Below are positions 37,826 to 47,952 of a stretch of 64,000 nucleotides of DNA, piece by piece; the first letter of the stretch is position 1, and every line of letters begins with the position of its first letter. A program made the position numbers and the translations under genes. The notes below the pieces were generated by a model that was not told the origin of the DNA, made no database searches, and saw nothing but the letters and a program-made list of their open reading frames with translations. The stretch comes from Nisaea acidiphila (GTDB taxonomy: Bacteria; Pseudomonadota; Alphaproteobacteria; Thalassobaculales; Thalassobaculaceae), in the NCBI RefSeq assembly GCF_024662015.1, contig NZ_CP102480.1, forward strand, positions 1,460,501 through 1,524,500. Reading direction: 5' to 3'.

Positions 37826-39960
37826 TCCGCGGCTTCTGCGGAGGATACGACGGGAACCACCGCGCCGGAGAAACTGCAATCCGGAACCGCAAGACGAAGG
37901 AAGACCGGCCCCGCGGCCTCGACAGGCGTGACCGATCCGGGATCTTCGCCGGGAAAGGCAGCCGCACGCATTCCCGTCTGCATGGCCCCCGGATCGACGG
38001 CATTAATCCGCAGGCCGAATTTCCGGTTCTCCGCCGCATAGGCCCGCATCATCGCTTCAAGGCCGGCCTTGCTGGCGGCATAGGCGCTCCAATCCGCATG
38101 CGCACCGCGTGCCGCACCTGAAGTGACGAAGACGCACCGCCCCGCATCCGACAAGGACAAGAACGGATGCAGCAGGTGCAGAAGCCGGAGCGGAGCCGTC
38201 AGATTGACGGCGATCACCCGGTCCCAGGCCGCATCTTCCAGTTCCGGGAGCGGCTTCAGGTCGCCGAGCTGGGCCGCGTTCAGGACCAGAATGTCGAGCC
38301 GGCTTCCCAGCTTCTCGAGCGCCGCCATCAGAGCGGTCTCGGCCTTCCCGTCCCGCGTGGAGAAATCCACCGCAACCGGAATGGCGGAGCCGCCATCGGC
38401 CGCGATCTCCGCGCAACGGGCTCTGAGCGCGGCTTCGTCCCGCGCGGCCGCGACGACGGTGGCACCTGCGCGGGCATAGGTCCGCGCGACTTCAGCGCCG
38501 ATGCCGCGAGAGGCTCCGGTGACCAGCGCGACGCGTCCGGCAAGCGGTCTGTCTGCCTCGTGGACGGCTTCCGCGAGCTTCTGCTCCTCGGCAATGATGC
38601 CGAGCTCGCGGCTGATATCCTCCAGCGCCGCCTCCAGCGTGTCGACGATATCGTCGACCTGCTCCCGCGTGACGACGAAGGGAGGCGCGATCAGCAGCGT
38701 GTCCCGGACCGCCCGGACGATGATCCCGCGCGCCTTCAGGTTCTCGCGGCAAACAGCGGCGACCACACCCGGCGGATCGAACAGCCTGTGCGCGGCCTTG
38801 TCCTGGATCAGCTCGACGGCCCCGAGCAGCCCGAGCCCGCGAACCTCGCCGACCAGCGGGCGTGTTTCCAGCCGCTTCAGCGTTTCGCAGAAATACGGCC
38901 CGATCTCCTCCCGCACCCGTTCCACCAGCTTCTCGCGCTTCAGGATCGCGAGATTTTCGAGCGCGACTGCCGCCGCCACAGGATGACCGGAATAGGTAAA
39001 GCCATGCGCCAGTCCGCCCTCGGCGTCGCGCAACACCTCGGCGATCGGGTCCGAGACCATCAGAGCGGAAATCGGCTGATATCCGGAGGAGAGCCCCTTC
39101 GCGAGTGTCATGAAATCCGGGCTGAGGCCGAACAGCTCGGCTGCCGACCAGGCACCGAGACGGCCGAAGGCGCTGATCACCTCGTCCAGCACGAAGAGCA
39201 CGTCATGGCGCTGGCAAATGTTCTGCACCTCGGCGAGATAGCCTTCCGGCGGAAAGATCAGGCCGCCCGCGCCCTGGATCGGCTCGCAGATGAAGAGAGC
39301 GACATTCTCGGCGCCCAGCTCTTCGATCTTGCTCTCCAATGCGCGCGCCGCCTGGGCCGCGAACGCGGCCTCGGGCATGTCATGGCCGAGAAGAAACCGG
39401 TACGGCGCCTCGATATGGGCGAAGTCCGGCAGTCCGGTGCCGCCCTGGGCGTGCATCGCGCCGATGCCGCCGGCGCTGAGCGCGGCCAGCGTCGAGCCGT
39501 GATAGCCCTCCTCCCGGCCGATCACGATCCGCTTCTGCGGCTTGCCTTTCTGTTGCCAGTAGTAGCGGGCCAGCCGGATCGCACTGTCGCAGACTTCCGA
39601 GCCTGAATTTGCGAAGAGCGCCGTATTGAGATGCCCCGGCATCAGTTCCGCGAGGGTCTCGGCGAGTTCCGCCGTCGGGCCCGTCGTGGTGTTGAAGAAG
39701 GTGTTGTAGTATGCCAGCCGCTGCATCTGCTCGGCGGCGACGTCTGCCAGTTCCCTGCGGCCGTATCCGACATTCACGCACCAGAGGCCGGCGAGCGCAT
39801 CCAGATAACGGTGGCCCTGATCGTCCCAGAGATAGCAGCCCTCGCCGCGCTCGATCACGGTGGCGCCACCGGCGGCCGCGAGTTCCCTGTTGTCGGTAAA
39901 GGGATGCAGGTGATGCGCGGCGTCCCGTTGCCCCAGCGTCCTGCCGTCCGTCTCGCTCAT
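37822..39960 (-). CDS. Class III aminotransferase fused to short-chain dehydrogenase
   Basis: A 712-residue fusion. Residues 1-460 are a class III PLP aminotransferase (omega-transaminase type): GSEVCDSAIRLAR, the aspartate in LDEVISAFGR and Schiff-base Lys288 in TLAKGLSSGYQ are present. Residues 472-712 are a classical SDR with TGASRGIG (481-488), NAAQ and catalytic Tyr627-Lys631 (YAASK). The reading is continuous with no stop at the junction. The transaminase would make an aldehyde or ketone that the SDR could reduce, or the reverse; the substrate is unknown. The start at 39960 follows GGGGGGC. The downstream methyltransferase overlaps it. Confidence 0.85.
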   Translation of the reverse strand: MSETDGRTLGQRDAAHHLHPFTDNRELAAAGGATVIERGEGCYLWDDQGHRYLDALAGLWCVNVGYGRRELADVAAEQMQRLAYYNTFFNTTTGPTAELAETLAELMPGHLNTALFANSGSEVCDSAIRLARYYWQQKGKPQKRIVIGREEGYHGSTLAALSAGGIGAMHAQGGTGLPDFAHIEAPYRFLLGHDMPEAAFAAQAARALESKIEELGAENVALFICEPIQGAGGLIFPPEGYLAEVQNICQRHDVLFVLDEVISAFGRLGAWSAAELFGLSPDFMTLAKGLSSGYQPISALMVSDPIAEVLRDAEGGLAHGFTYSGHPVAAAVALENLAILKREKLVERVREEIGPYFCETLKRLETRPLVGEVRGLGLLGAVELIQDKAAHRLFDPPGVVAAVCRENLKARGIIVRAVRDTLLIAPPFVVTREQVDDIVDTLEAALEDISRELGIIAEEQKLAEAVHEADRPLAGRVALVTGASRGIGAEVARTYARAGATVVAAARDEAALRARCAEIAADGGSAIPVAVDFSTRDGKAETALMAALEKLGSRLDILVLNAAQLGDLKPLPELEDAAWDRVIAVNLTAPLRLLHLLHPFLSLSDAGRCVFVTSGAARGAHADWSAYAASKAGLEAMMRAYAAENRKFGLRINAVDPGAMQTGMRAAAFPGEDPGSVTPVEAAGPVFLRLAVPDCSFSGAVVPVVSSAEAAE

Positions 39961-40061
39961 TATTTGCCCCCCGCGCAACGACAGACTGGCTAATTAGCAA
40001 TTATTACACTATTTCGACGGCATGCTATTCCACACTGTCAGAACGATTTTGGATCTGATGG

Positions 40062-40514
40062 ATGATCAAGTACAGACTTCGGTGCGACGCGGAGCATAGC
40101 TTCGACGCCTGGTTCCGCGACAGCGCCGCCTACGACAAACAGGCCGGCGCCGGACTGCTGACCTGCCCGAATTGCGGTTCGGCGGCGATCTCGAAGGCCT
40201 TGATGGCGCCGAGCGTAAACAGCTCGAAGAAAAAATCGAACCGGCAAAGCGCGGAAGAGACCATGCCGGCCGTCAGCCAGATGCCACCGGAAATGGCCGC
40301 CATCCGGGAGAAGCTCGTCGCGCTCCGCAAGGAGGTCGAAAGCAAGTTCGACTATGTCGGCAAGGAATTCGCCGAAGAAGCCCGCAAGATCCATTACGGC
40401 GAAACGGACCCGCACGGGATCTATGGCGAGACAAGCTCCGACGAGGCACAGGCCTTGATGGAAGAGGGCATCGAGTTCACCCCGATCCCCTGGGTGCCGA
40501 AGAGCGACGCCTAG
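40062..40514 (+). CDS. DUF1178 family protein
   Basis: A 150-residue protein with an N-terminal zinc-ribbon-like pair (LRCDAEHSFDAWF and CPNCGSAAI) and the conserved acidic C-terminal half (EEARKIHYGETDPHGIYGE). DUF1178 is widespread in alphaproteobacteria and uncharacterised. Its TAG stop lies within the CTAG shared with convergent ubiG. Confidence 0.9.
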   Translation: MIKYRLRCDAEHSFDAWFRDSAAYDKQAGAGLLTCPNCGSAAISKALMAPSVNSSKKKSNRQSAEETMPAVSQMPPEMAAIREKLVALRKEVESKFDYVGKEFAEEARKIHYGETDPHGIYGETSSDEAQALMEEGIEFTPIPWVPKSDA

Positions 40515-41275
40515 CCGTTCGCCCCCGGTTTCACCGCCAGCATCGCGTAATTGATCGCGAGATCCGACGAGCGCGAGAAGCTGTCCGCGAGCGGATCGAA
40601 ACGGATCCCGCTACGCTCCGTCACCGTGAGGCCGGCCTCCGCCAGCAGGTCGCGCAATTCCTCCGGCGTAAGGAACTGCCGCCAGTCGTGCGTTCCGGGT
40701 GGAACCCAGCGCAGCAGGTATTCGGCGGCGAACTTTCCGAAAAGCAGCGACTTGCCGGTCCGGTTCAGCGTCGTGACGAACACCGCGCCGCCCGGGCGGA
40801 CCAGCTTCGCGAGCGAGGTGGCGAAGAGCGAAGGATCGGCGACATGCTCGATCACCTCCGACGCGATCACGGCGTCGAAGGCCTCGGGCATTTCCTCGGC
40901 GAGCGCCTCGGCGAGCGAGACCCGGTAGTCGATCTCGAGCCCGCCCTCTTCCGCATGGAGAGCGGCGGTGCGGATCGTCTTTCCCTCCGCATCGATCCCG
41001 GTCATGGACGCCCCCAGCCGGGTTAGCGGTTCGGAGAGCAATCCGCCGCCGCATCCGATATCCAGCATCCGCAAACCGGCGAACGGTCTCGCGGCCGCCT
41101 CATCGCACGAGAAGTGGTCGCCGATCCATTCACGAATCAGCTCAAGGCGGACGGGCGTGAACTTGTGCAGCGGCGCGAATGGCCCGCGCATGTCCCACCA
41201 CTCGTCCGCGACCGCGGAGAATCGCCGGACGTCTTCCGGATCGATCGTGCTTCTCGCCATGCTCTTCTCAATCAT
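40511..41275 (-). CDS. ubiG: Ubiquinone O-methyltransferase UbiG
   Basis: A 254-residue UbiG, which does both O-methylations of ubiquinone synthesis. Motif I LDIGCGGGLLSEPL and the family segments DEWWDMRGPFAPLHKFTPVRL and GTHDWRQF are diagnostic. The start at 41275 is used; MARSTIDPED 15 bases in is an alternative. It is divergent from lysC. Confidence 0.95.
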   Translation of the reverse strand: MIEKSMARSTIDPEDVRRFSAVADEWWDMRGPFAPLHKFTPVRLELIREWIGDHFSCDEAAARPFAGLRMLDIGCGGGLLSEPLTRLGASMTGIDAEGKTIRTAALHAEEGGLEIDYRVSLAEALAEEMPEAFDAVIASEVIEHVADPSLFATSLAKLVRPGGAVFVTTLNRTGKSLLFGKFAAEYLLRWVPPGTHDWRQFLTPEELRDLLAEAGLTVTERSGIRFDPLADSFSRSSDLAINYAMLAVKPGANG

Positions 41276-41402
41276 GGGTACTCCGTCTAGCGCGCTTGCC
41301 CGGGATGCGGCGTGTCGTTATGTATAGCCCCGCCCGGGGCCATTAGGAATGTTCGCGTTCCGGTATTGGGCATTGGGATACACTCCTGAAAAGCGGAACG
41401 AA

Positions 41403-42632
41403 ATGGCGCGTATCGTGCAAAAGTTCGGCGGCACGTCGGTCGCCGACATTGAGCGCATCAGAAATGTAGCGCTCCGGGTGAAAAAGGAAGTCGACGCGGG
41501 CAACGAGGTGGCGGTCATCGTCTCCGCCATGGCCGGCGTCACGAATCAGCTTGTCGGCTATGCGCGCGAGATGAGCGTGCTGCACGATGCGCGGGAATAC
41601 GACACCATCGTCTCCACCGGCGAGCAGGTGACCAGCGGCCTTCTCGCAATGGCGCTGCAGAATCTCGGCATCAACGCGCGCTCCTGGCTCGCCTGGCAGC
41701 TGCCGTTCCGCACCGATGGCGTGCACAGCAAGGCGCGGATCGAGGGCATCGAGACCGGCGAGATCGTCCAGCGCTTCGAACAGGGTCAGGTGGCGGTGCT
41801 GGCCGGTTTCCAGGGGCTCGGCCCGGACAACCGGATCACCACGCTCGGGCGCGGCGGCTCGGACACGTCGGCGGTCGCGCTGGCGGCGGCGCTGAACGCA
41901 GACCGCTGCGATATCTACACGGATGTCGACGGGGTCTATACTACGAATCCGAAGATTGTCCCGTCGGCACGGAAGATCGACCGGATCACTTACGAAGAAA
42001 TGCTGGAACTGGCCTCGCAGGGGGCCAAGGTGCTGGAGACGCGCTCCGTCGCGCTTGCCATGCAGCACAATGTCAGGCTCCAGGTGCTCTCGAGCTTCGT
42101 CGAGGCGCCGGGTACCCTGGTCTGTGATGAGGATGAGATCGTGGAACAGAAAATCGTCAGCGGCATCGCCTACAGCCCCGAAGAGGCAAAGGTCACCGTG
42201 CGTCACGTGCCGGACCGGCCGGGCGTCGCCGCCTCCATTTTCGGCAGCCTCGCCGATGCCGCGGTCAATGTGGACATGATCGTCCAGAACGTGACCGAGG
42301 ACGGCAACACCACCGACATGACCTTCACCATCGGCAAGACCGATCTGGAGCGTGCCCAGCAGGTTCTGGAGAAACTGCGCGACGAGCTCGGCTTCAAGGA
42401 AGTCAATGCCGACCCGAACGTCGCCAAGGTCTCCGTCGTCGGCGTCGGCATGCGCTCGCAGCCGGGCGTCGCCAAGACCATGTTCCGCACGCTGTCCGAC
42501 AAGGGGATCAACATCCAGGTGATCTCGACATCGGAAATCAAGGTGAGCGTCCTGATCGCCGCGGAATATACCGAACTCGCCGTACGAGCCCTGCACACCG
42601 CCTACGGCCTCGACGGACCGCCGGCCGGCTGA
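41403..42632 (+). CDS. lysC: Aspartate kinase LysC
   Basis: A 409-residue aspartokinase, first step toward lysine, threonine and methionine. Kinase motif KFGGTSVAD at the N-terminus and GRGGSDTSAVALAAAL are followed by two ACT domains (about 265-409) that normally give feedback inhibition. The start is the ATG at 41403, which gives the canonical MARIVQKFGG. It precedes ptsP by 4 bases, a known alphaproteobacterial order. Confidence 0.96.
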   Translation: MARIVQKFGGTSVADIERIRNVALRVKKEVDAGNEVAVIVSAMAGVTNQLVGYAREMSVLHDAREYDTIVSTGEQVTSGLLAMALQNLGINARSWLAWQLPFRTDGVHSKARIEGIETGEIVQRFEQGQVAVLAGFQGLGPDNRITTLGRGGSDTSAVALAAALNADRCDIYTDVDGVYTTNPKIVPSARKIDRITYEEMLELASQGAKVLETRSVALAMQHNVRLQVLSSFVEAPGTLVCDEDEIVEQKIVSGIAYSPEEAKVTVRHVPDRPGVAASIFGSLADAAVNVDMIVQNVTEDGNTTDMTFTIGKTDLERAQQVLEKLRDELGFKEVNADPNVAKVSVVGVGMRSQPGVAKTMFRTLSDKGINIQVISTSEIKVSVLIAAEYTELAVRALHTAYGLDGPPAG

Positions 42633-42636
42633 CCCG

Positions 42637-44913
42637 ATGACGGCGGCGGTCGAGCATAACGGCTTCGGCCGCAACTCCCGCTCCATGTTGCGCCGCCTGC
42701 GCGACGTGATGGCCGAGGCGCGCGCGCCGCAGGAACGTCTCGACAGCATCACCTCGATCATCGCCGCCGACATGGCGGCCGAAGTCTGCTCGGTCTATGT
42801 CCGGCGCGCCGACAACCTGTTGGAATTATGCTCGACCGAGGGCCTTAACCAGGATGCGGTTCATCGCACCCTGATGCATTTCGGCGAGGGTCTCGTCGGC
42901 GACATCGCCGCCCGTGCACAATCCCTCGCACTATCGGACGCACAATCGCATCCCAAATTCGCCTACCGTCCGGAAACCGGCGAAGAGATCTACCAGTCGC
43001 TCGCCGGCGTGCCGGTTATGCGGGCCGACCGCCTGCTCGGCGTGCTCGTGGTACAGAACCGTTCCCGCCGGCAATATTCCGACGAGGAGATCGAGACGCT
43101 CGAGACCTTCGCCATGGTGCTGGCGGAACTGCTCGCGAACGGCGTGCTCGGCGAGCAGGAGAACCGCAACGACGCGGCGCTCCGGCTGACGGGGCAGACC
43201 GTCGCTCCGGGGATCGGGATCGGCATTGCCCATTTCCACCGCCAGAGCGCGGCGATCCGCCGGGTCGTCGCCGACAACCCGGCCGTGGAGAAGGACCGGC
43301 TCGAAAGCGCGATGGAGGGCGTCCGCTCGCGGATCGACACGCTGCTGGCAGCCCCCGACCTCGCCGAGGCCGGAGAGCACAGGGACGTTCTGGAAACTTT
43401 CCGGATGATTGCCCACGACCGTGGCTGGCTCGCCCGCATGAACGATGCGATCGACAACGGCCTCACGGCCGAAGCGGCGGTGCAGCGCGCCCGGGCCGAC
43501 ATGCGCGCCCGGCTCGGCTCGGTCCAGAATCCCTACCTGCGCGAACGCCTCGCCGATTTCGAAGATCTCGCGAACCGGCTGATCGCGCAGCTCGCGGACG
43601 AGGACGAGACCGGCGAGGGTAATGGAACGACGGTCACCCGCGATCAGCCCTACGTCGTCGTCGCTCGTTCCATGGGCCCGGCCGAGCTGCTCGACTATGA
43701 CCGTCACAATCTGAACGGTCTTGTCCTGGAGGAAGGGTCGGCCACGGCTCATGTGGCGATCGTCGCCCGTGCCCTGGACATCCCGGTGCTCGGCAACATT
43801 CCGGGCCTGCTGAGCGAGGTCAATCCGGGCGACCGCCTGATCGTAGATGCGGATAACAACCAGATCCTTCTACGCCCGACGGAGGACGTGGAGGAGTACT
43901 TCCATACCGGTCTGAAAGCGCGCGCGGAGACCAGGGCGCGCTATCAGGCCCTGCGTGACCTGCCGGCGCAAACGCTCGACGGCGTTGATATCTCCCTGCT
44001 GCTGAATGTCGGGCTCATGTTCGACCTGCAACAGCTGGACGCGACGGGCGCGACCGGGGTCGGCCTCTACAGGACTGAAATCCCGTTCATGGTCCGGCGC
44101 GACATTCCGGACGTGAAACAGCAGACGGACGCCTATCGCCGGGTCCTCGAGGGTGCCGGAGGGCGTCCCGTAACCTTCCGCACGCTCGACGCGGGCGGCG
44201 ACAAGCATATCCAGGCCTTCGACCATGATCCGGGAGACAATCCCGCTCTCGGCTGGAGATCCCTGCGCATTTCGGTCGACCATCCGAGCCTGCTCCGAAA
44301 CCAGCTCCGCGCCATCCTGCGTGCGGCCGACGGCGCGCCTGTCGACCTGATGTTCCCGATGGTCTCGACAGTGGGCGAATTCGATGCCGCCCGCTCGATC
44401 CTCGACCGCGAACTCGAACATGCGATCCGCGGAGGCGAGAAACTGCCGTCGAACCTGCGCCTCGGCAGCATGCTTGAGGTCCCGTCCCTCGCCTGGCAAC
44501 TTCCCGAGATCTTGTCCCGGGTCGATTTTCTTTCTGTCGGCAGCAACGACCTGCAGCAGTTTTTCTTTGCGGCGGACCGCGGAGACCAGCGGGTCACCCA
44601 CCGCTACGATCCCGTTTCCGTACCTTTCCTCCGGCTTCTCAAACAGATTGCAGATGCCTGCGAAGAATACGGCAAGCCATTGACTCTCTGCGGAGAGATG
44701 GCCGGATCGCGGATCGGAGCGATGGCGCTCGTCGGAATCGGCTATCGCAGGCTTTCGATGGCCGCAGCCTCTATTGGCCCCGTAAAAGAAACAATAAGAG
44801 CAATCAATTATAGCGATTTGGAAACATTTATATCTAATTTATTGAAATCACGGGAAGGTCGTCTCGTCGAGCATTTGAAGGCGTTCGCACGCGACCATCA
44901 GGTGCCCGCCTGA
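42637..44913 (+). CDS. ptsP: PEP-protein phosphotransferase of the nitrogen PTS (EI-Ntr)
   Basis: A 758-residue enzyme I-Ntr: a GAF domain (about 30-175) precedes the PTS N-terminal, phosphohistidine and PEP-binding C-terminal domains. The phospho-His is His372 in EEGSATAHVAIVAR, and the PEP site includes CGEMAGSR and DFLSVGSNDLQQF. It phosphorylates NPr from PEP, with glutamine or 2-oxoglutarate sensed by GAF in related proteins. It follows lysC directly. Confidence 0.95.
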   Translation: MTAAVEHNGFGRNSRSMLRRLRDVMAEARAPQERLDSITSIIAADMAAEVCSVYVRRADNLLELCSTEGLNQDAVHRTLMHFGEGLVGDIAARAQSLALSDAQSHPKFAYRPETGEEIYQSLAGVPVMRADRLLGVLVVQNRSRRQYSDEEIETLETFAMVLAELLANGVLGEQENRNDAALRLTGQTVAPGIGIGIAHFHRQSAAIRRVVADNPAVEKDRLESAMEGVRSRIDTLLAAPDLAEAGEHRDVLETFRMIAHDRGWLARMNDAIDNGLTAEAAVQRARADMRARLGSVQNPYLRERLADFEDLANRLIAQLADEDETGEGNGTTVTRDQPYVVVARSMGPAELLDYDRHNLNGLVLEEGSATAHVAIVARALDIPVLGNIPGLLSEVNPGDRLIVDADNNQILLRPTEDVEEYFHTGLKARAETRARYQALRDLPAQTLDGVDISLLLNVGLMFDLQQLDATGATGVGLYRTEIPFMVRRDIPDVKQQTDAYRRVLEGAGGRPVTFRTLDAGGDKHIQAFDHDPGDNPALGWRSLRISVDHPSLLRNQLRAILRAADGAPVDLMFPMVSTVGEFDAARSILDRELEHAIRGGEKLPSNLRLGSMLEVPSLAWQLPEILSRVDFLSVGSNDLQQFFFAADRGDQRVTHRYDPVSVPFLRLLKQIADACEEYGKPLTLCGEMAGSRIGAMALVGIGYRRLSMAAASIGPVKETIRAINYSDLETFISNLLKSREGRLVEHLKAFARDHQVPA

Positions 44914-45087
44914 GTCTTCAGATCGAAAAATCCGAATAGAACGTTGATTCATCGAACAATTTAATCTACCTTGGCATTTAATGCTTGGTTACCCCGTGGT
45001 GTCTCTGCGAGTTTTACTGAATAGTCGCTCCAGAAATAGCATGGTCAGGCGGATGATTTATTCGCGGGCAATTAGGTCGTGGATGAG

Positions 45088-46557
45088 ATGAGCACCAAGG
45101 CGAAGTTGAGACTCCGGCACATCGAAGATGCCGACAAGTCAAAAGTCGCGGACGCCGCGTCTGAGTCGGCGGCCCCGAAACTTGTCGCTTCTGCGCCGCC
45201 TGCATCCAATGCCAAGCAAATCAAGAGCTTGAAGAACGAACCGGTCCTGGCGCACGAAGACGAGATGAGTTCCTCGGTCGGCGGGACCCTGAGACGCGGA
45301 CGTCAGGAAAAGGATCTTTCCCTTCAGGACGTGGCGCAGCAACTGCGCATCCAACGCAGCTACTTGCAGGCACTCGAAACCGGCGATTTCGACAATCTGC
45401 CGGGCCTGACCTACGCAATCGGCTATGTCCGCAGCTACAGTCAGCTCGTCGGTCTCGATGCCGAGAAGCTGATCACCGATTTCAAGGCCGAGGCGAAGAA
45501 GCTGCAGGAACCGACGCAGCTCTCCTTCCCATCCCCGGCCCCCGAAGGCAAAGTTCCGGGCGGGGCGCTGATGTTCGTCGGCGTTCTGCTCGCGGCCCTC
45601 AGCTATGGGGGCTGGTATTATTTCTCGACCTCCGAGACCAGTGTCTCTGACCTGACCCCGACGATCCCGGATCGCCTCGCCTTCCTGCTGGAAGAGCCGG
45701 CCATCGAGTCCGGCGCGTCAGAGCCCACTGCGGTCACCGCCGAGACCGCTCCGGCCGCAAGTGTCGCGGCTCCGGCGGAGCCGGCACCCGAAGAGACGAC
45801 GACAGCAGAGACGGCTCTGGCAACGGATGCTCCGGTTGCAAATGTCGATGCCGAAACGGCCACCGACACCGCTCCTGAAGCGGAACAGGTTGCCTCTGCG
45901 TCTCCTGAGGCAACCGCCGCCGCAGAGACGGTATCTGAAGAGAAATCTCCCGTCGCACTTGCGCCGGCGCCGCAACAAGAGACCGAAACGCCGGAGCCGG
46001 TCGCGACGGCGTCCGCTCCGACAGTCGACGTTCCAGCTGCGCCGGTAACGCAAGCGGCACGACCGGCAACCGCGGCCGAACCGGTGTCGGCCGACGCCGC
46101 AACGGACACGTCGACTCTGGAGCCGGCAACAGAAATAGCCAGCGTTCCTGCAACGGCGCCGGCGTCCGCTCCGGCAGACATTCCGGCCGTGCCCGACGTC
46201 AGCCGCAGCAGCTCCGAGCCGTCCGCGGTCAATGCGGAAGCGGCGGCAATCGATTCAAAGCCGACCCCGGCGCCCACGGCTTCCAGCGAAGGTCCCCGTA
46301 TCGTCATCAGTGCGACGGACGACAGTTGGGTCCAGGTGCGCGGCTCCGACGCGACTCCCCTGTTGACCCGTATCCTGCGCAAGGGTGAGCAGTACGAGGT
46401 CCCGGCCCGCAGCGGCTTGCGGCTCTTTACCGGCAATGCCGGCGCCCTCAAGATCTCGGTCGACGGAACCGAAGCACCGAGCCTGGGTCCGTTCGGCAAG
46501 ATCGCCCGGAACGTCCCGCTTGACGCGAGCCTGCTGACCTACACAGTCTCCGACTGA
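45088..46557 (+). CDS. rodZ: RodZ-like HTH membrane protein
   Basis: A 489-residue RodZ-type protein: a cytoplasmic helix-turn-helix (about 60-125: LRRGRQEKDLSLQDVAQQL), one transmembrane helix (about 150-175), a long Ala/Glu/Pro/Thr/Val-rich linker of roughly 220 residues and a C-terminal beta-domain of the DUF4115 type (about 405-489: WVQVRG, YEVPARSGL). RodZ links MreB to the elongasome and cell shape. The linker is much longer than in E. coli. ATG 45088 chosen over GTG 45079. It is followed by ispG and hisS, a conserved gene order. Confidence 0.88.
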   Translation: MSTKAKLRLRHIEDADKSKVADAASESAAPKLVASAPPASNAKQIKSLKNEPVLAHEDEMSSSVGGTLRRGRQEKDLSLQDVAQQLRIQRSYLQALETGDFDNLPGLTYAIGYVRSYSQLVGLDAEKLITDFKAEAKKLQEPTQLSFPSPAPEGKVPGGALMFVGVLLAALSYGGWYYFSTSETSVSDLTPTIPDRLAFLLEEPAIESGASEPTAVTAETAPAASVAAPAEPAPEETTTAETALATDAPVANVDAETATDTAPEAEQVASASPEATAAAETVSEEKSPVALAPAPQQETETPEPVATASAPTVDVPAAPVTQAARPATAAEPVSADAATDTSTLEPATEIASVPATAPASAPADIPAVPDVSRSSSEPSAVNAEAAAIDSKPTPAPTASSEGPRIVISATDDSWVQVRGSDATPLLTRILRKGEQYEVPARSGLRLFTGNAGALKISVDGTEAPSLGPFGKIARNVPLDASLLTYTVSD

Positions 46558-46600
46558 GCCCCTGTCCCGGCGGGACCCAGCCCCGCCGAAACGTCATGAA

Positions 46601-46622
46601 GGCGCCGTTTACCCGCGGCGCC
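46601..46622 (+). terminator. Possible hairpin between rodZ and ispG
   Basis: Arms GGCGCCG (46601-46607) and CGGCGCC (46616-46622) with an 8-base loop are followed by TCATTGCTTT, which is only weakly T-rich. It may attenuate or just separate the genes. Confidence 0.3.
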
Positions 46623-46687
46623 TCATTGCTTTATAAGTCCCGAAACGCCATGTCGCAGTGAGCGACGAAAGCGAGCGGATCTATCCC

Positions 46688-47830
46688 ATGAGCGTGCGGC
46701 CCTACCGCGACATCGACCGACGCAAGTCCCGTCAGATCTCCGTCGGAAACGTGCTTGTCGGCGGCGATGCCCCGATTACCGTACAGACCATGACGAACAC
46801 GCTGACCGCCGATGCAAAGGCGACGATCGCGCAGATCCAGGCTTGCGCGGACGCCGGTGCCGACATCGTGCGGGTCTCCTGCCCGGATGAGGCCTCGACC
46901 GCGGCGATGCCGGAGATCGTCAAGGCGAGCCCGGTTCCCATCGTGGCCGACATTCATTTCCACTACAAACGCGCCATTGAGGCCGCCGAGGCGGGTGCCG
47001 CCTGTCTGCGCATCAATCCCGGCAATATCGGCAGCGCCGATCGGGTGCGCGAGGTGGTGAAGGCCGCCAAGGACCATGGCTGCTCGATCCGGGTCGGCGT
47101 GAATGCGGGCAGCCTCGAAAAGCATCTGCTGGAAAAATACGGAGAGCCCTGCCCCGAAGCCATGGTGGAAAGCGCACTCGACCACCTGCGCATCCTCGAA
47201 GACAACGATTTCTTCGAGACCAAGATCAGTGTGAAGGCGTCCGACGTCTTCCTCGCCGTCGCGGCCTATCAGGGCCTCGCGGACGCCTGCGACTATCCGC
47301 TGCACCTCGGGATCACCGAGGCCGGCGGTTTCCGCATCGGCTCGGTCAAGAGCTCCATCGGCATGGGCATGCTGCTCTGGAGCGGGATCGGCGACACGAT
47401 CCGCGTCTCCCTCTCCTCCGATCCGGTGGACGAGGTGAAGGTCGGTTTCGACATTCTGAAGTCTCTCAACCTGCGCCACCGCGGCGTGAATGTGATCTCC
47501 TGCCCGTCCTGCGCCCGCCAGCAGTTCGACGTGATCAAGACCGTCGAGGTCCTGGAACAACGTCTGGCGCACATCACCACGCCGATGACCCTTTCGGTGA
47601 TCGGCTGCGTGGTGAACGGTCCCGGCGAAGCGCGGGAGACCGATATCGGTTTCACCGGCGGCGGCAAGGGCACACATCAAGTCTACATCGCCGGGCTGCC
47701 GCACCATCGCCTGAAGGACGACAAGATCGTCGACCATCTGGTCTCTCTCGTAGAAGAGAAGGCGGCGGAGATCGAACGGGAACTGGCTACGGAAAAGAAA
47801 GCCATCGCGGTTCCGCCGGCCGCGTCCTGA
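46688..47830 (+). CDS. ispG: 4-hydroxy-3-methylbut-2-enyl diphosphate synthase IspG
   Basis: A 380-residue flavodoxin-dependent IspG of the MEP isoprenoid pathway. The 4Fe-4S ligands are in [10 protein letters not shown] and [10 protein letters not shown], and the TIM barrel begins [11 protein letters not shown]. The ATG at 46688 gives the family start [17 protein letters not shown]; an in-frame GTG at 46658 would add 10 residues. The gene lies between rodZ and hisS. Confidence 0.95.
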   Translation: MSVRPYRDIDRRKSRQISVGNVLVGGDAPITVQTMTNTLTADAKATIAQIQACADAGADIVRVSCPDEASTAAMPEIVKASPVPIVADIHFHYKRAIEAAEAGAACLRINPGNIGSADRVREVVKAAKDHGCSIRVGVNAGSLEKHLLEKYGEPCPEAMVESALDHLRILEDNDFFETKISVKASDVFLAVAAYQGLADACDYPLHLGITEAGGFRIGSVKSSIGMGMLLWSGIGDTIRVSLSSDPVDEVKVGFDILKSLNLRHRGVNVISCPSCARQQFDVIKTVEVLEQRLAHITTPMTLSVIGCVVNGPGEARETDIGFTGGGKGTHQVYIAGLPHHRLKDDKIVDHLVSLVEEKAAEIERELATEKKAIAVPPAAS

Positions 47831-47952
47831 CCCGGAAGAGCGTTTTCCGCGCCGAAAATCACCGCATCCGTTTGAATCCGAGCCGATTTCGCGGCATAAA
47901 CCGAGCCGCCCGCACGCATCTCGCCGCGGGCGCGTTTGAAAGGACCTGACCA

